Origin: Rhodospirillales bacterium BBD 1991-14
GTDB taxonomy: Bacteria > Pseudomonadota > Alphaproteobacteria > Kiloniellales > Kiloniellaceae
Reading direction: 5' to 3'
Assembly (NCBI GenBank): GCA_001657395.1
Contig: LYSY01000001.1
Location: forward strand, 62,001-126,000
Length of the DNA stretch: 64,000 nucleotides
The notes under the pieces are model-generated. The model ran no database searches. It worked only from the letters and a program-made list of their open reading frames with translations, and had not been told where the DNA came from. Every line of letters begins with the position of its first letter. Positions within the stretch are counted from its first letter, which is position 1. The position numbers and the translations under genes were made by a program. Of this stretch, positions 50,248-58,755 are shown piece after piece.

Positions 50248-51879
50248 CTAGGCGCCATCCTGCAGGATCAGGTCACTGGCCTTTTCGCCCGTCATGATGG
50301 CCGGTGCATTGATGTTGCCCGATGTCAAAGTCGGGAAGATCGAGGCGTCGGCGATGCGCAGACCCTCGGCTCCATAAACCCGGAGCGCAGGATCGACAAC
50401 CGAGGTCGTGCTGTCCGGACCCATGCGGCAGGTGCCGGCCGGATGGAAAACGGTGACGCCCTCCGCGCGGGCGTAGGCGAGCAGGCTGGAGTCACTGTCG
50501 TCCTGAGGGTTCGGCGGCACTTCCGCCGCGATCAAACGCTGCATGGCCGCTGTTCGGGCCAGCCCCCGCAGGAAGCGGAGCCCCTCTATGACTTCCTGCC
50601 GGTCGTGCTTGGTCGCCAGGTAGTTCGGTTGGATCTCCGGCGCCTCGGCCGGGTCGGACGACCTGAGGCGCAGGAAGCCGCGGCTGGTCGGCCGGCAGGG
50701 CGAAACGCTGATGTGAAAGGCGGCATAGGGGTCCGGGTTCATCAGCGGGCGCGTGCCTGCTGGCGCTTTCAGATAGCTCAAGGGCGAGAAGTAGAGCTGC
50801 AGGTTGGGCCTGTCGAGGTCGGCCCGGCTGCGAATGAAGCCGCCGGCGTGGTTCAGGCTGAGAGCCAAGGGGCCGCGCCGCCCGATCACGTACTTCATGC
50901 CCGCCCAAAGCTTGCCCCACCAGGGATGGAGCTGATTGTTCAGGGTCGGCACCCGGCAGCGATAGATGAGCCCGACGTCCAGGTGATCCTGGAGATTCTG
51001 TCCGACGGCGGGGCTGTCCAGCACCGGGGCGATCCCGAGGGCTTTCAGCTCTTCCGCCGGTCCGACGCCGGAGAGAAGCAACAGTTTTGGTGTGTTTACG
51101 GCGCCGGCAGAAAGGATGACCTCCGCCGCTGCGCGGGCGGTCTGGCGGCGGCCCTCGCGCAGGTACTCGATGCCGACGGCGCGGCGCCCCTCGAAGAGGA
51201 CGCGGCGGGCCTCCGCCCCTGTTTCGATGCGCAGGTTGGCGCGCCGGCGCGCTGGCCAGAGATAGGCCCGCGCCGCGGACATGCGCATCCCGTCCTTGAC
51301 GGTGATGTGGTAGGTGCCGACGCCTTCCTGCCGGGCGCCGTTGAAGTCCGCATTGCGCGGCACCCCGGCCTCCTCGCAGGCATTCAGGAAGTCGGCGCAG
51401 GTCGGGTGCAGATCGCGCGATGGCGACATGACGTGCAGGGGGCCGGCGCCGCCGTGATGGTCGCTCTCGCCCCAGGCGTGGCACTCCATGCGTTTGTACA
51501 GCGGCTGGACGTCCTGCCATCCCCAACCGGGGTTGCCGGCGGCGCGCCAGTCCTCATAGTCCTCGGCCTGGCCGCGAATGAAGACCATGGCGTTGATCGA
51601 ACTGGACCCACCCAGCACCTTGCCCCGGGGCCAGTAGCTCGACCGGCCTTCAAGGCCGGGAACCGGCTCGGTCGTATACATCCAATTGACCTGCGGATTG
51701 TAAAACGACCTGCCGTATCCGATCGGCACCTGCACCCAGAAGCGGCGGTCGTCGGGTCCTGCTTCCAGCAGCAGAACCCTGTTCCGGCCGCTTTCGCTCA
51801 GACGGGCCGCAAGTGCGCAGCCCGCCGACCCGGCGCCGACAATGATGTAGTCGTAGCTCTCCGCTTCCCGGCTTGTCAT
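50248..51879 (-). CDS. GMC-family oxidoreductase (choline-dehydrogenase-like)
   Basis: A 543-residue FAD enzyme: N-terminal YIIVGAGSAGCALAARLSE, GMC signature GKVLGGSSSINAMVFIRG, second signature GAVNTPKLLLLSGVGP, and C-terminal catalytic His in FHPAGTCRMG with Asn in NINAPAIM. It oxidises a primary alcohol, in close relatives choline, polyethylene glycol or other alcohols. Located 9 bases after the permease gene on the same strand, it is probably the last gene of the ABC-transport operon, so its substrate may be the imported compound. Confidence 0.92.
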   Translation of the reverse strand: MTSREAESYDYIIVGAGSAGCALAARLSESGRNRVLLLEAGPDDRRFWVQVPIGYGRSFYNPQVNWMYTTEPVPGLEGRSSYWPRGKVLGGSSSINAMVFIRGQAEDYEDWRAAGNPGWGWQDVQPLYKRMECHAWGESDHHGGAGPLHVMSPSRDLHPTCADFLNACEEAGVPRNADFNGARQEGVGTYHITVKDGMRMSAARAYLWPARRRANLRIETGAEARRVLFEGRRAVGIEYLREGRRQTARAAAEVILSAGAVNTPKLLLLSGVGPAEELKALGIAPVLDSPAVGQNLQDHLDVGLIYRCRVPTLNNQLHPWWGKLWAGMKYVIGRRGPLALSLNHAGGFIRSRADLDRPNLQLYFSPLSYLKAPAGTRPLMNPDPYAAFHISVSPCRPTSRGFLRLRSSDPAEAPEIQPNYLATKHDRQEVIEGLRFLRGLARTAAMQRLIAAEVPPNPQDDSDSSLLAYARAEGVTVFHPAGTCRMGPDSTTSVVDPALRVYGAEGLRIADASIFPTLTSGNINAPAIMTGEKASDLILQDGA

Positions 51880-51888
51880 CTGCGCACG

Positions 51889-52749
51889 TTAACCGCCCGA
51901 CCTGTCCCGCTGAACCAGGATCGAGAGTAGGGCGAGCAGCCCCGAGCCGACCATCAGAAAGAACGAGACCGCATTCAGCACCGGTGTCGAGCCAACCTTC
52001 GCCATGCGGTCGAACATGGTGATCGTCAGGGGCGCCTCAGAGCCGACCAGGAACAGGGTCGTGTTGAAGTTCTCGAAGGAAACGAGAAAGGCCACGATAC
52101 CGCCGGCAATCATGGCCGGGCGCAGGAACGGCAGGGTGATCGTCATCAGGACGCGTGCCCGGCTGGCGCCCAGGTTGAGCGCAGCTTCCTCCATGGCCGC
52201 ATCGAACTTCTTCAACCTGGCGATGATGACAAGAGAGGCAATGGTGGTGATGAAGGAGAACTGACCCAGAACCACCAGCAGAATGCCCGGGCGCAGAAAC
52301 TCCAGCTCCAGGCCGTAGCGGTCCTCCAGCCCGTTGGCGATCGAGCTTGCAAGTACCAGGATCGAAATGCCGAGGATGACGCCCGGAATGACCAAAGGGA
52401 CAATCATGACGATGTAGAGGAAGTTCTTGGCCGGAAACTCGCGGCGCACGAAAAGAAAGGCGTTGCAGGTGCCGGCAAAGACCGAGAGAGCGGCGACTGC
52501 CATGGCGATGACGAAGGAATAGTAGAGGCCCCGCAGCAGGCGCCGGTCGTGGAACATCCCCAGCTTGGGTTCGGTGTCGTTGAAGAACCAGTCCAGGGTG
52601 AAGCCCTGCCAGGGCAGTGCCGGGAAGAGGGAGTCGTTGAAGGCGAAAGTGCCGGCGGAAACCAGGGGGGCGGCGAGAAAGAGGAAGAAGGCCAGGACGT
52701 AGGCCCGGTAGCCGAGCAGGAAGGCCCAGTTGTTGCCGTTTCTCGCCAT
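51889..52749 (-). CDS. ABC transporter permease, PotC-like
   Basis: A 286-residue inner-membrane subunit with six helices and the EAA loop (MEEAALNLGASRARVLMTITLPFL). It pairs with the PotB-like subunit encoded upstream (12-base gap) to form the channel of a spermidine/putrescine-class importer. Confidence 0.92.
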   Translation of the reverse strand: MARNGNNWAFLLGYRAYVLAFFLFLAAPLVSAGTFAFNDSLFPALPWQGFTLDWFFNDTEPKLGMFHDRRLLRGLYYSFVIAMAVAALSVFAGTCNAFLFVRREFPAKNFLYIVMIVPLVIPGVILGISILVLASSIANGLEDRYGLELEFLRPGILLVVLGQFSFITTIASLVIIARLKKFDAAMEEAALNLGASRARVLMTITLPFLRPAMIAGGIVAFLVSFENFNTTLFLVGSEAPLTITMFDRMAKVGSTPVLNAVSFFLMVGSGLLALLSILVQRDRSGG

Positions 52750-52761
52750 AGCGCCGCTCCC

Positions 52762-53631
52762 TCAGCTCCGTGCAATCGTGCCGGCAAGGGTCTGGCGGGA
52801 AAGCCGCAGCCCGAGCCAGACGACGAACGACGTGAAGGCCAACAAGAGGAAGCCGAAGGCGGCGCCGGACTCCCAGTTGTAGCGCGTGATGAATTGCTCG
52901 TAGATGGTCTCGGTGAACCAGCTTGAGTTCTTGCCGCCGAGCAGGATGGGGGTCAGATAGCTGCCGGCGGTCAGCATGAAGACGATGATGCAGCCGGATA
53001 CGATGCCGGGCATCGCATAGGGAATGATGATCCGGCGCAGCACGGTCCAGCCGTTGCCGCCGAGGTTATAGCCCGCCTCGATCATCGCGTCGTCCATACC
53101 GTCGAGGGTCGAAACCAGCGGCACGATCATGAAGAGGATGACCGTGTAGACGAGCCCGATGATAACGGTCACATCGTTGTAGAGCAGCTCAATCGGCCCG
53201 TCGAGGATCCCAACGGTCTGCAGGAAAGACGAAACCACACCGGTTTCGCGAAGCAGCAGGATCCAGCCGAAAGCGCGGATCAGGTCGCTCACCCAGAGCG
53301 GGACGAGACACAGCAGGAAGAGGGCGCCGCGCGTGCGCCAGCCGGCGATTTTGGCGATGTAATAGGCGATGGGGAATCCGGCCAGCAGGGCCAGGGCGGT
53401 CACCAGCAGCGACATGGAGCCGGTGCGCAGGAGAGTGTTCCAGTAGATCGGCTCCTGCAGGAAGTCGATGAAGTTGCCCAGGCCGAATTCGTAGACCCTT
53501 GGCGCCACCTTCTCCCGCAGGGCCAGAACGCCCATGCCGATATGCGGCAGGACGATCAGCAGTGTGATCCAGAGCACAAAGGGCATGAACAGCAGAATGA
53601 GCGAGAGCCGCTTGATGTCGCTCTGCTTCAT
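52762..53631 (-). CDS. ABC transporter permease, PotB-like
   Basis: A 289-residue permease with six predicted helices and EAA loop (MIEAGYNLGGNGWTVLRRII). Its ATG overlaps the end of the ATPase gene by 4 bases. Polyamine/opine/phosphonate class by architecture. Confidence 0.92.
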   Translation of the reverse strand: MKQSDIKRLSLILLFMPFVLWITLLIVLPHIGMGVLALREKVAPRVYEFGLGNFIDFLQEPIYWNTLLRTGSMSLLVTALALLAGFPIAYYIAKIAGWRTRGALFLLCLVPLWVSDLIRAFGWILLLRETGVVSSFLQTVGILDGPIELLYNDVTVIIGLVYTVILFMIVPLVSTLDGMDDAMIEAGYNLGGNGWTVLRRIIIPYAMPGIVSGCIIVFMLTAGSYLTPILLGGKNSSWFTETIYEQFITRYNWESGAAFGFLLLAFTSFVVWLGLRLSRQTLAGTIARS

Positions 53632-54746
53632 GACGGGTTCGCTTGGGAGGCAAAGCAGAGGGTTTGATCCGCCGACCAGCTCAGCACCACCGTCTCGCCG
53701 GGTTTCACATCGTCGTTGCCGCCGGTCAGGGTGACGTCGGCTTCGACCAGCTCGCCCGTGCCGGTCCGGACCAGGACCCGGCTGTTGGCGCCGTTGAAGA
53801 GCAGGCTGTCGACAACGCCTTCAAGGCCGTTTTGATCCGCAGCGGTAGCTGCCTCACGCCGGACGGTGCGGATGAACTCCGGACGCACGAAGACCTCCAC
53901 AGAGTCGCCGTTTTGAAGCTTTTGCCCGCTGCCCGCGGTGCACCCCAGGCCGAGGCCGGCGGCGGTCTCGACCCTGATGCCGCCGTTTGCGGCTTCCAGC
54001 ACCCGGCCGTTCCAGCGGTTGGCGTCACCGACGAAGCCGGCGACGAAGGCGCTGGCCGGGCTGTGATAGAGCTGCTGGGGTGAACCGATCTGCTCGAACC
54101 TGCCTTGGTTCATCACGGCCACGTTGTCGGACATCACCAGCGCCTCCGACTGATCGTGGGTGATGTAGACGAAGGTGGTGTTGAACTGGTGCTGGAGCAG
54201 TTTCAGTTCGATCTTCATGGCTTCGCGCAGCTTCAGGTCCAGCGCGCCGAGCGGCTCGTCGAGAAGCAGCACGTCGGGATCCAGTACCATGCAGCGAGCG
54301 ATGGCGATCCGCTGCTTCTGGCCGCCGGAGAGCTGGTGGATTTCGCGCTCTCCCACATCCGGCAGGGCGATGCGCTCGAGCACCCGCTTGACCTTCTGCT
54401 CGATCTCGCTCTTTCCAGCACCGCTGCAGCGCAGGCCATAGGCGATGTTCTCGTAAACGTTCATCATCGGGAACAGCGCCAGGTGCTGGAAGACCATCTT
54501 CACGTTGCGCTTGTTCGGCGGCGTGTTGACGACAGAGGTCCCCTTGATCTTTACGTCGCCGGCGGTGGGGTCTTCGAAGCCGGCAATCATTCGCATCAAG
54601 GTTGTCTTGCCGCAGCCTGAGGGACCCAGGATCGAGAAGAAGGAACCGCTGGGGATCTTGAAGGAAACCTCATCGACGGCGCGCAGGCCCCCGAAGGACT
54701 TGGAGACGCCGGTGCATTCAAGATCGTAGTCGAAGGAGGAATTCAT
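53628..54746 (-). CDS. ABC transporter ATPase, PotA-like
   Basis: A 372-residue ATPase: Walker A GPSGCGKTT, signature LSGGQKQRIAIARC, Walker B VLLLDEPLGALD, switch His in YITHDQSEA, and a C-terminal TOBE domain from about 270. The start at 54746 opens the conserved N-terminus (LECTGVSKSFGGLRAVDEVS); the frame continues to 55022 without support. It is separated from the binding-protein gene by a terminator-like hairpin. Confidence 0.94.
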   Translation of the reverse strand: MNSSFDYDLECTGVSKSFGGLRAVDEVSFKIPSGSFFSILGPSGCGKTTLMRMIAGFEDPTAGDVKIKGTSVVNTPPNKRNVKMVFQHLALFPMMNVYENIAYGLRCSGAGKSEIEQKVKRVLERIALPDVGEREIHQLSGGQKQRIAIARCMVLDPDVLLLDEPLGALDLKLREAMKIELKLLQHQFNTTFVYITHDQSEALVMSDNVAVMNQGRFEQIGSPQQLYHSPASAFVAGFVGDANRWNGRVLEAANGGIRVETAAGLGLGCTAGSGQKLQNGDSVEVFVRPEFIRTVRREAATAADQNGLEGVVDSLLFNGANSRVLVRTGTGELVEADVTLTGGNDDVKPGETVVLSWSADQTLCFASQANPS

Positions 54747-54782
54747 GCGATCGCCCTGCGGGGTATAGAAGGCCCCGGGAAG

Positions 54783-54823
54783 AAAAGACGCTGCCCGATG
54801 GCATAGACCAGGGGGCAGCGTCT
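54783..54823 (-). terminator. Attenuating terminator between binding protein and ATPase genes
   Basis: An 11-bp perfect stem AGACGCTGCCC (54786-54796) with GGGCAGCGTCT (54813-54823), followed on the minus strand by TTTTCTTC. It lies 20 bases after the binding-protein stop. It would reduce read-through into potABC-like genes, giving excess binding protein. Confidence 0.75.
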
Positions 54824-54843
54824 CTGCAAACCAGACTGCCGGA

Positions 54844-55932
54844 TCAGCCGCCGGTGGCGGCCTTGATCTTCTCGAGAGCCTTGCCTTCCATGTCCTCCAC
54901 ACCCGGCGGGATGTTGGCGAAGAACTGCAGGTTCGCGATGTCCTCGTCGGAGAAGGCGGCGGCAAAAGCTGCCTTCTTGTCGTCGGGCAGCAGATCGCTG
55001 CCGCCCTTGATCGCGGCGGCACTGCCGGTGCTGGCCGACATCAGCTTCACGATCTCAGGCTGCAGGACGAAGTTGATCCACTTGTAGGCCGCATCGTCGG
55101 CCTTGCCCTTGCGGGGCAGGGTGAAGGTGTCGATCCAGGCCAGAGCGCCGGTCTCGGGCGGCACGAAGACGATGTTGGGGTTCTGGTTGTAGATCCGGTA
55201 CGCCGTCGAGTCCCAGGTCTCGGACGCAATCACTTCGCCGGAGAGCATCAGGGCTGAGAGGTCGTCTCCGCCTTTCCAGTAGGCCTTGATGTTGTCCTTG
55301 CAGGCGATCAGCTTGTCGACGGCCTTGTCGAGTATGGCCTGGTACTTGTCCAGATCGGCGTAGGCGGCGAACGGATCCTCACCCATCGCAAAGGCGGTGC
55401 CCAGCAGGATGGTGCGCTTCAGGCGCATCGAGGTCTTGCCCTTGTACTGTGGGTCGCAGAGGTCGGCCCAGCTCTTGATATCGGGCGCTTTCGTCTTGTC
55501 CGCCATCAGGCCGGAGGTGCCCCACTGATGGGGTACGGAGTAGACCTCGCCCTCGATCGTGGTGTTGGCCTTCAAGCCGTCCAGCAGCTTGGGCTGCATG
55601 ACCGAGGTGTCGATCTTCGACAGGTCCATGGGCTTGTAGATGTTGTATTCGAGCTGCGCTGCGTAGATGCGGTCGTGGCTCGGCTGGGCCAGGTCAAAGC
55701 CAGCGCCGCCGGTCGCCCGCAGCTTGGCGATCATCTCCTCGTTGTTGGAAAAGGTCACCTCGACATCGATGTCCGGGTACTTTTCCTCGAACAGCCTGAC
55801 CACTTCCTCCGGCGCATAGGACCCCCAGGTCAGGAGCCGAAGCGTCTCCGCCTGAGCCGTCGTCGCCGTCGTGAGGGCCCCGGTGAGAATGGTGGCAGCC
55901 ATCAAGGCGGCGGACAGTTTTCTGCTTGTCAT
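54844..55932 (-). CDS. ABC transporter periplasmic binding protein, PotD/PotF-like
   Basis: A 362-residue binding protein with a signal peptide (about 1-28, TTATTAQAET) and the spermidine/putrescine-binding fold (LRLLTWGSYAPEEVVRLFEE at the start of the mature protein, then VEVTFSNNEEMIAKL). It is the first gene of the leftward transporter operon. Its upstream gap of 116 bases contains TAATTGGTCT, a possible half-site for the MocR regulator whose gene ends there. Confidence 0.93.
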   Translation of the reverse strand: MTSRKLSAALMAATILTGALTTATTAQAETLRLLTWGSYAPEEVVRLFEEKYPDIDVEVTFSNNEEMIAKLRATGGAGFDLAQPSHDRIYAAQLEYNIYKPMDLSKIDTSVMQPKLLDGLKANTTIEGEVYSVPHQWGTSGLMADKTKAPDIKSWADLCDPQYKGKTSMRLKRTILLGTAFAMGEDPFAAYADLDKYQAILDKAVDKLIACKDNIKAYWKGGDDLSALMLSGEVIASETWDSTAYRIYNQNPNIVFVPPETGALAWIDTFTLPRKGKADDAAYKWINFVLQPEIVKLMSASTGSAAAIKGGSDLLPDDKKAAFAAAFSDEDIANLQFFANIPPGVEDMEGKALEKIKAATGG

Positions 55933-56048
55933 TCAAGCCTCCCTTATTGGCCGATCGCCCAAGCAGACGAACCGGCAAATCAAATGCCAAAGCCTAGTGC
56001 GATAATGGACTGCAAAATATATCCATTACCGATTTGAGATCAGACCAA

Positions 56049-57530
56049 TTACGGCGCCAGCTCCGGCAGGGAGCGCAGCTTGTGGACGCCGCGGCGGATT
56101 TCTTCCGGTGTGACACCCCCGAAACCGAGGACAAGGCCCTTGCGGCCGATGGGTGCAGCGCTGTAGCGCGACAGGGCTGCGACCACGATCCCCTGCTGCC
56201 GGGCGCCGGCGACGATGCCGTCCTCATCTGCGTCATCGGGCAGCAGGCCGACGGTATGGAACCCGCTGGAGGTGGGGTGGACGTCGATCCTCTCGGAGAG
56301 GTCCGCCGTCGCCTCGATCAGCGCGTCGTGCCGGGCCTTGTAGGCCTGCCGCATGACCCGGATGTGGGTCGAGAAGAGGCCCTCGTTCATGAAGTCCGCC
56401 ACGATGGCCTGGGTTGCCGTCGGCACGCCGCTGAGCCAGGCCGCGCTGATCTCGGCAAAGGCGCTCTCCAGACCACGCGGTGCCAGAACGAAACCGAGCC
56501 GCAGGGACGGGAAGAGCGACTTGGAGAAGGTGCCGACATAGATCACCCGCTCCTGGGTGTCGATGCTCTTCAGCGGCGGCTGCGGCTGATCGCCGTAGTA
56601 GAACTCCCCGTCGTAGTCATCCTCGACGATCAGGGCATCGGCGTCCTCTGCGGCGCCCAGAAGCGCGAGCCGTCGGGAAAGGCTCATGACCTGGCCCAAG
56701 GGTTGCTGGTGTGACGGGGTCACGAAGGCGAGGCGGAAGTGCGGGGCCTTGCGGAGACCGTCGGCAAGGCTCAGCCCTTCGTCGTCGACCTCCACTGGAA
56801 CGATGTCAGCCCCGCCGGCGACGAAGGCGTTGCGCGCGCCGATGGCGCCGGGGTTTTCGAACCAGACATGGTCGCCGGGGTTGAGCAGAAGGGTGGCAAT
56901 CAGGAAGAACGCCTGCTGGGCGCCGGACACAATGAAAATCTGCTGCGGATCGCACTTGATGCCGCGTGCGGCGTTCAGATGGGTCGAGATCGCTTCCCTC
57001 AGGGGCTGATAGCCGGAGGGATGACCGTATCCCATCACGTCCTCCCGGCCGGCCCGCCAGTGCCGCGCCGAGAGGCGCGCCCAGTGCGCCATCGGGAAAA
57101 GATCGAGGGCCGGCAGGGCGGTGATGAAGGCCTGGGACTTGTGGGGCAGCCAGGACCGGGGAGCTAGGAACCGCTGGGCATGGCGCGCCGCGCGCGAGAG
57201 ATGATGGTCGGCCGGCTTGCTGGCCGCCGGCCGTGCCGGCGCGACGGCCGCGCGCTGGCCCGCGAGCGCCTCGCTGACGAAGGTGCCCGCCCCCACTCTT
57301 GCTTCCAGAAGGCCTTCGGCCGTGAGCCTGTCGACGGCGTCGATGACCGTGGTCCGCGAGACGCCGATCTCCTTTGCCAGGGTGCGCGTCGCCGGCAGCC
57401 GTTCACCCGGATTGACGCCGCCGCTCAGCAGGATCTCCTTCAGTCCCATGTAGAGCTGAACGCTGATCTTTCGCCGCGCGTTCCGGTCGATCCGGATCGA
57501 TGACAACAGCGCTCCGGCGTTTGTTTTCAT
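56049..57530 (-). CDS. MocR/PdxR-type regulator (GntR HTH plus aminotransferase domain)
   Basis: A 493-residue regulator. An N-terminal winged helix (LPATRTLAKEIGVSRTTVIDAV, LLEARVGAGTFVSE) is joined to a fold-type-I aminotransferase domain with the PLP lysine in YVGTFSKSLFPSLRLGF. Such proteins sense a PLP adduct or amine (GABA, taurine, polyamine). Placed between the transporter operon and the divergent enolase/aldehyde dehydrogenase genes, it most likely controls both. MocR-type half-sites are visible in the divergent region. Confidence 0.93.
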   Translation of the reverse strand: MKTNAGALLSSIRIDRNARRKISVQLYMGLKEILLSGGVNPGERLPATRTLAKEIGVSRTTVIDAVDRLTAEGLLEARVGAGTFVSEALAGQRAAVAPARPAASKPADHHLSRAARHAQRFLAPRSWLPHKSQAFITALPALDLFPMAHWARLSARHWRAGREDVMGYGHPSGYQPLREAISTHLNAARGIKCDPQQIFIVSGAQQAFFLIATLLLNPGDHVWFENPGAIGARNAFVAGGADIVPVEVDDEGLSLADGLRKAPHFRLAFVTPSHQQPLGQVMSLSRRLALLGAAEDADALIVEDDYDGEFYYGDQPQPPLKSIDTQERVIYVGTFSKSLFPSLRLGFVLAPRGLESAFAEISAAWLSGVPTATQAIVADFMNEGLFSTHIRVMRQAYKARHDALIEATADLSERIDVHPTSSGFHTVGLLPDDADEDGIVAGARQQGIVVAALSRYSAAPIGRKGLVLGFGGVTPEEIRRGVHKLRSLPELAP

Positions 57531-57546
57531 GACCGCTCCCTTAAAG

Positions 57547-57593
57547 ATTGGCCTATAGAACGAACGAAAATGGACCTTAAATCAAGGCCAATT
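57547..57593. promoter_or_regulatory. Candidate MocR operator: two direct and one inverted half-site
   Basis: ATTGGCCTATA at 57547-57557 and ATGGACCTTAA at 57570-57580 are direct repeats 23 bases apart. AAGGCCAATT at 57584-57593 is an inverted copy. Two direct repeats plus an inverted one is typical for MocR-family binding. It sits between the MocR gene and the divergent catabolic genes. Confidence 0.6.
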
Positions 57594-57644
57594 CCGTTTA
57601 TCGTGGCGGACCGTTGATGCCTTTTGGGAGCCGACCGGACAGCT

Positions 57645-58751
57645 ATGGAAATCGCGAGCGTCGAAACCTTCACGGACGAGTTCGTCTGCTTCCTGCGGGT
57701 CCGGACCGTGGACGGCGAGGAGGGCTGGGGCCAGGTCGCACCTTATAACGCCGACATCACGGCACAGGTCGTTCATCGCCAGGTGGCGCCCTATGCCCTT
57801 GGTCAGAGTGCTCTCAACATCGACTACCTCGTCGACATCATTCCGGAGCGCGAGCACAAGTTTCCGGGGGCCTACCTGCGGCGCGCCATCGGCGGACTGG
57901 ACACCGCGCTCTGGGACCTGCGCGGCAAGCGCGAAGGCAAGGCCGTCTGCGAGTTGATCGGCGGAACGCCCGGGCCGCTGCGCGCCTATGGCTCCTCGAT
58001 GAAACGCGACATCACCCCGCAGCGGGAGGCAGAGCGCCTGAAGGACCTGCGCGACCGTTTCGGGCTCGATGCCTTCAAGTTCCGCATCGGTGCGGAGTGC
58101 GGCCGGGATGTTGACGAGTGGCCCGGCCGGACGGAGGAGATCGTGCCGACCATGCGCCGCGAAATGGGCGATGACGTAGCCCTGCTGGTCGATGCCAATT
58201 CGGGGTTTTCGCCGGCGCGGGCGATTGAGGTTGGCCATCTGCTGCAGGACAACGGCATTTCGCACTATGAAGAACCCTGTCCCTACTGGGAGTACGAGCA
58301 GACCAAACAGGTGACCGAGGCGTTGGAGATCGATGTAACGGGGGGCGAGCAGGACTGCTCCCTGGTGGACTGGCGGCGCATGATCAATGGGCACGTGGTC
58401 GACATCGTTCAGCCTGATGTCTGCTATCTGGGCGGCCTGACGCGGACGCTGCGGGTCGCGAAGATGGCCGAGAAGGCAGGCCTCCCGGTCACGCCCCACA
58501 GTGCCAACCTGTCGATGGTGACGCTCTTCACCATGCATCTGCTGCGCGCCATTCCCAATGCCGGCAAATACCTGGAACTGTCGATCGAGGGCGCCGACTA
58601 CTATCCCTGGCAGCAGAACCTTCTCGTCGAGACCCCTTACGATATCCAGGACGGCAAGGTCACGGTAAGCGACCGGCCGGGTTGGGGCGTCACGGTGAAT
58701 CCGGACTGGCTCGCCAGGTCTGTCTACTGCATCAGTGCACTGGAAAGGTGA
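57645..58751 (+). CDS. Enolase-superfamily enzyme, mandelate racemase/muconate lactonizing type
   Basis: A 368-residue enolase-superfamily protein. The N-terminal capping domain is about 1-115. The barrel holds the metal ligands in LLVDANSGF (Asp), [12 protein letters not shown] (Glu) and GGEQDCSL (Glu), then the Asp/His dyad of the mandelate racemase subgroup in QPDVCYLGG and TPHSANL. At the end of strand 2 the usual KxK reads K-F-R. The ATG follows GGGAG at a long distance. It is the first gene of the unit with the aldehyde dehydrogenase; activity (acid-sugar dehydratase or racemase) is not set by sequence. Confidence 0.85.
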   Translation: MEIASVETFTDEFVCFLRVRTVDGEEGWGQVAPYNADITAQVVHRQVAPYALGQSALNIDYLVDIIPEREHKFPGAYLRRAIGGLDTALWDLRGKREGKAVCELIGGTPGPLRAYGSSMKRDITPQREAERLKDLRDRFGLDAFKFRIGAECGRDVDEWPGRTEEIVPTMRREMGDDVALLVDANSGFSPARAIEVGHLLQDNGISHYEEPCPYWEYEQTKQVTEALEIDVTGGEQDCSLVDWRRMINGHVVDIVQPDVCYLGGLTRTLRVAKMAEKAGLPVTPHSANLSMVTLFTMHLLRAIPNAGKYLELSIEGADYYPWQQNLLVETPYDIQDGKVTVSDRPGWGVTVNPDWLARSVYCISALER

Positions 58752-58755
58752 TCCG

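Noticed and set aside
49894-51930. 678-codon plus-strand frame
   Set aside because: Antisense to the GMC oxidoreductase and the end of the FAD oxidoreductase gene; no recognisable motif.
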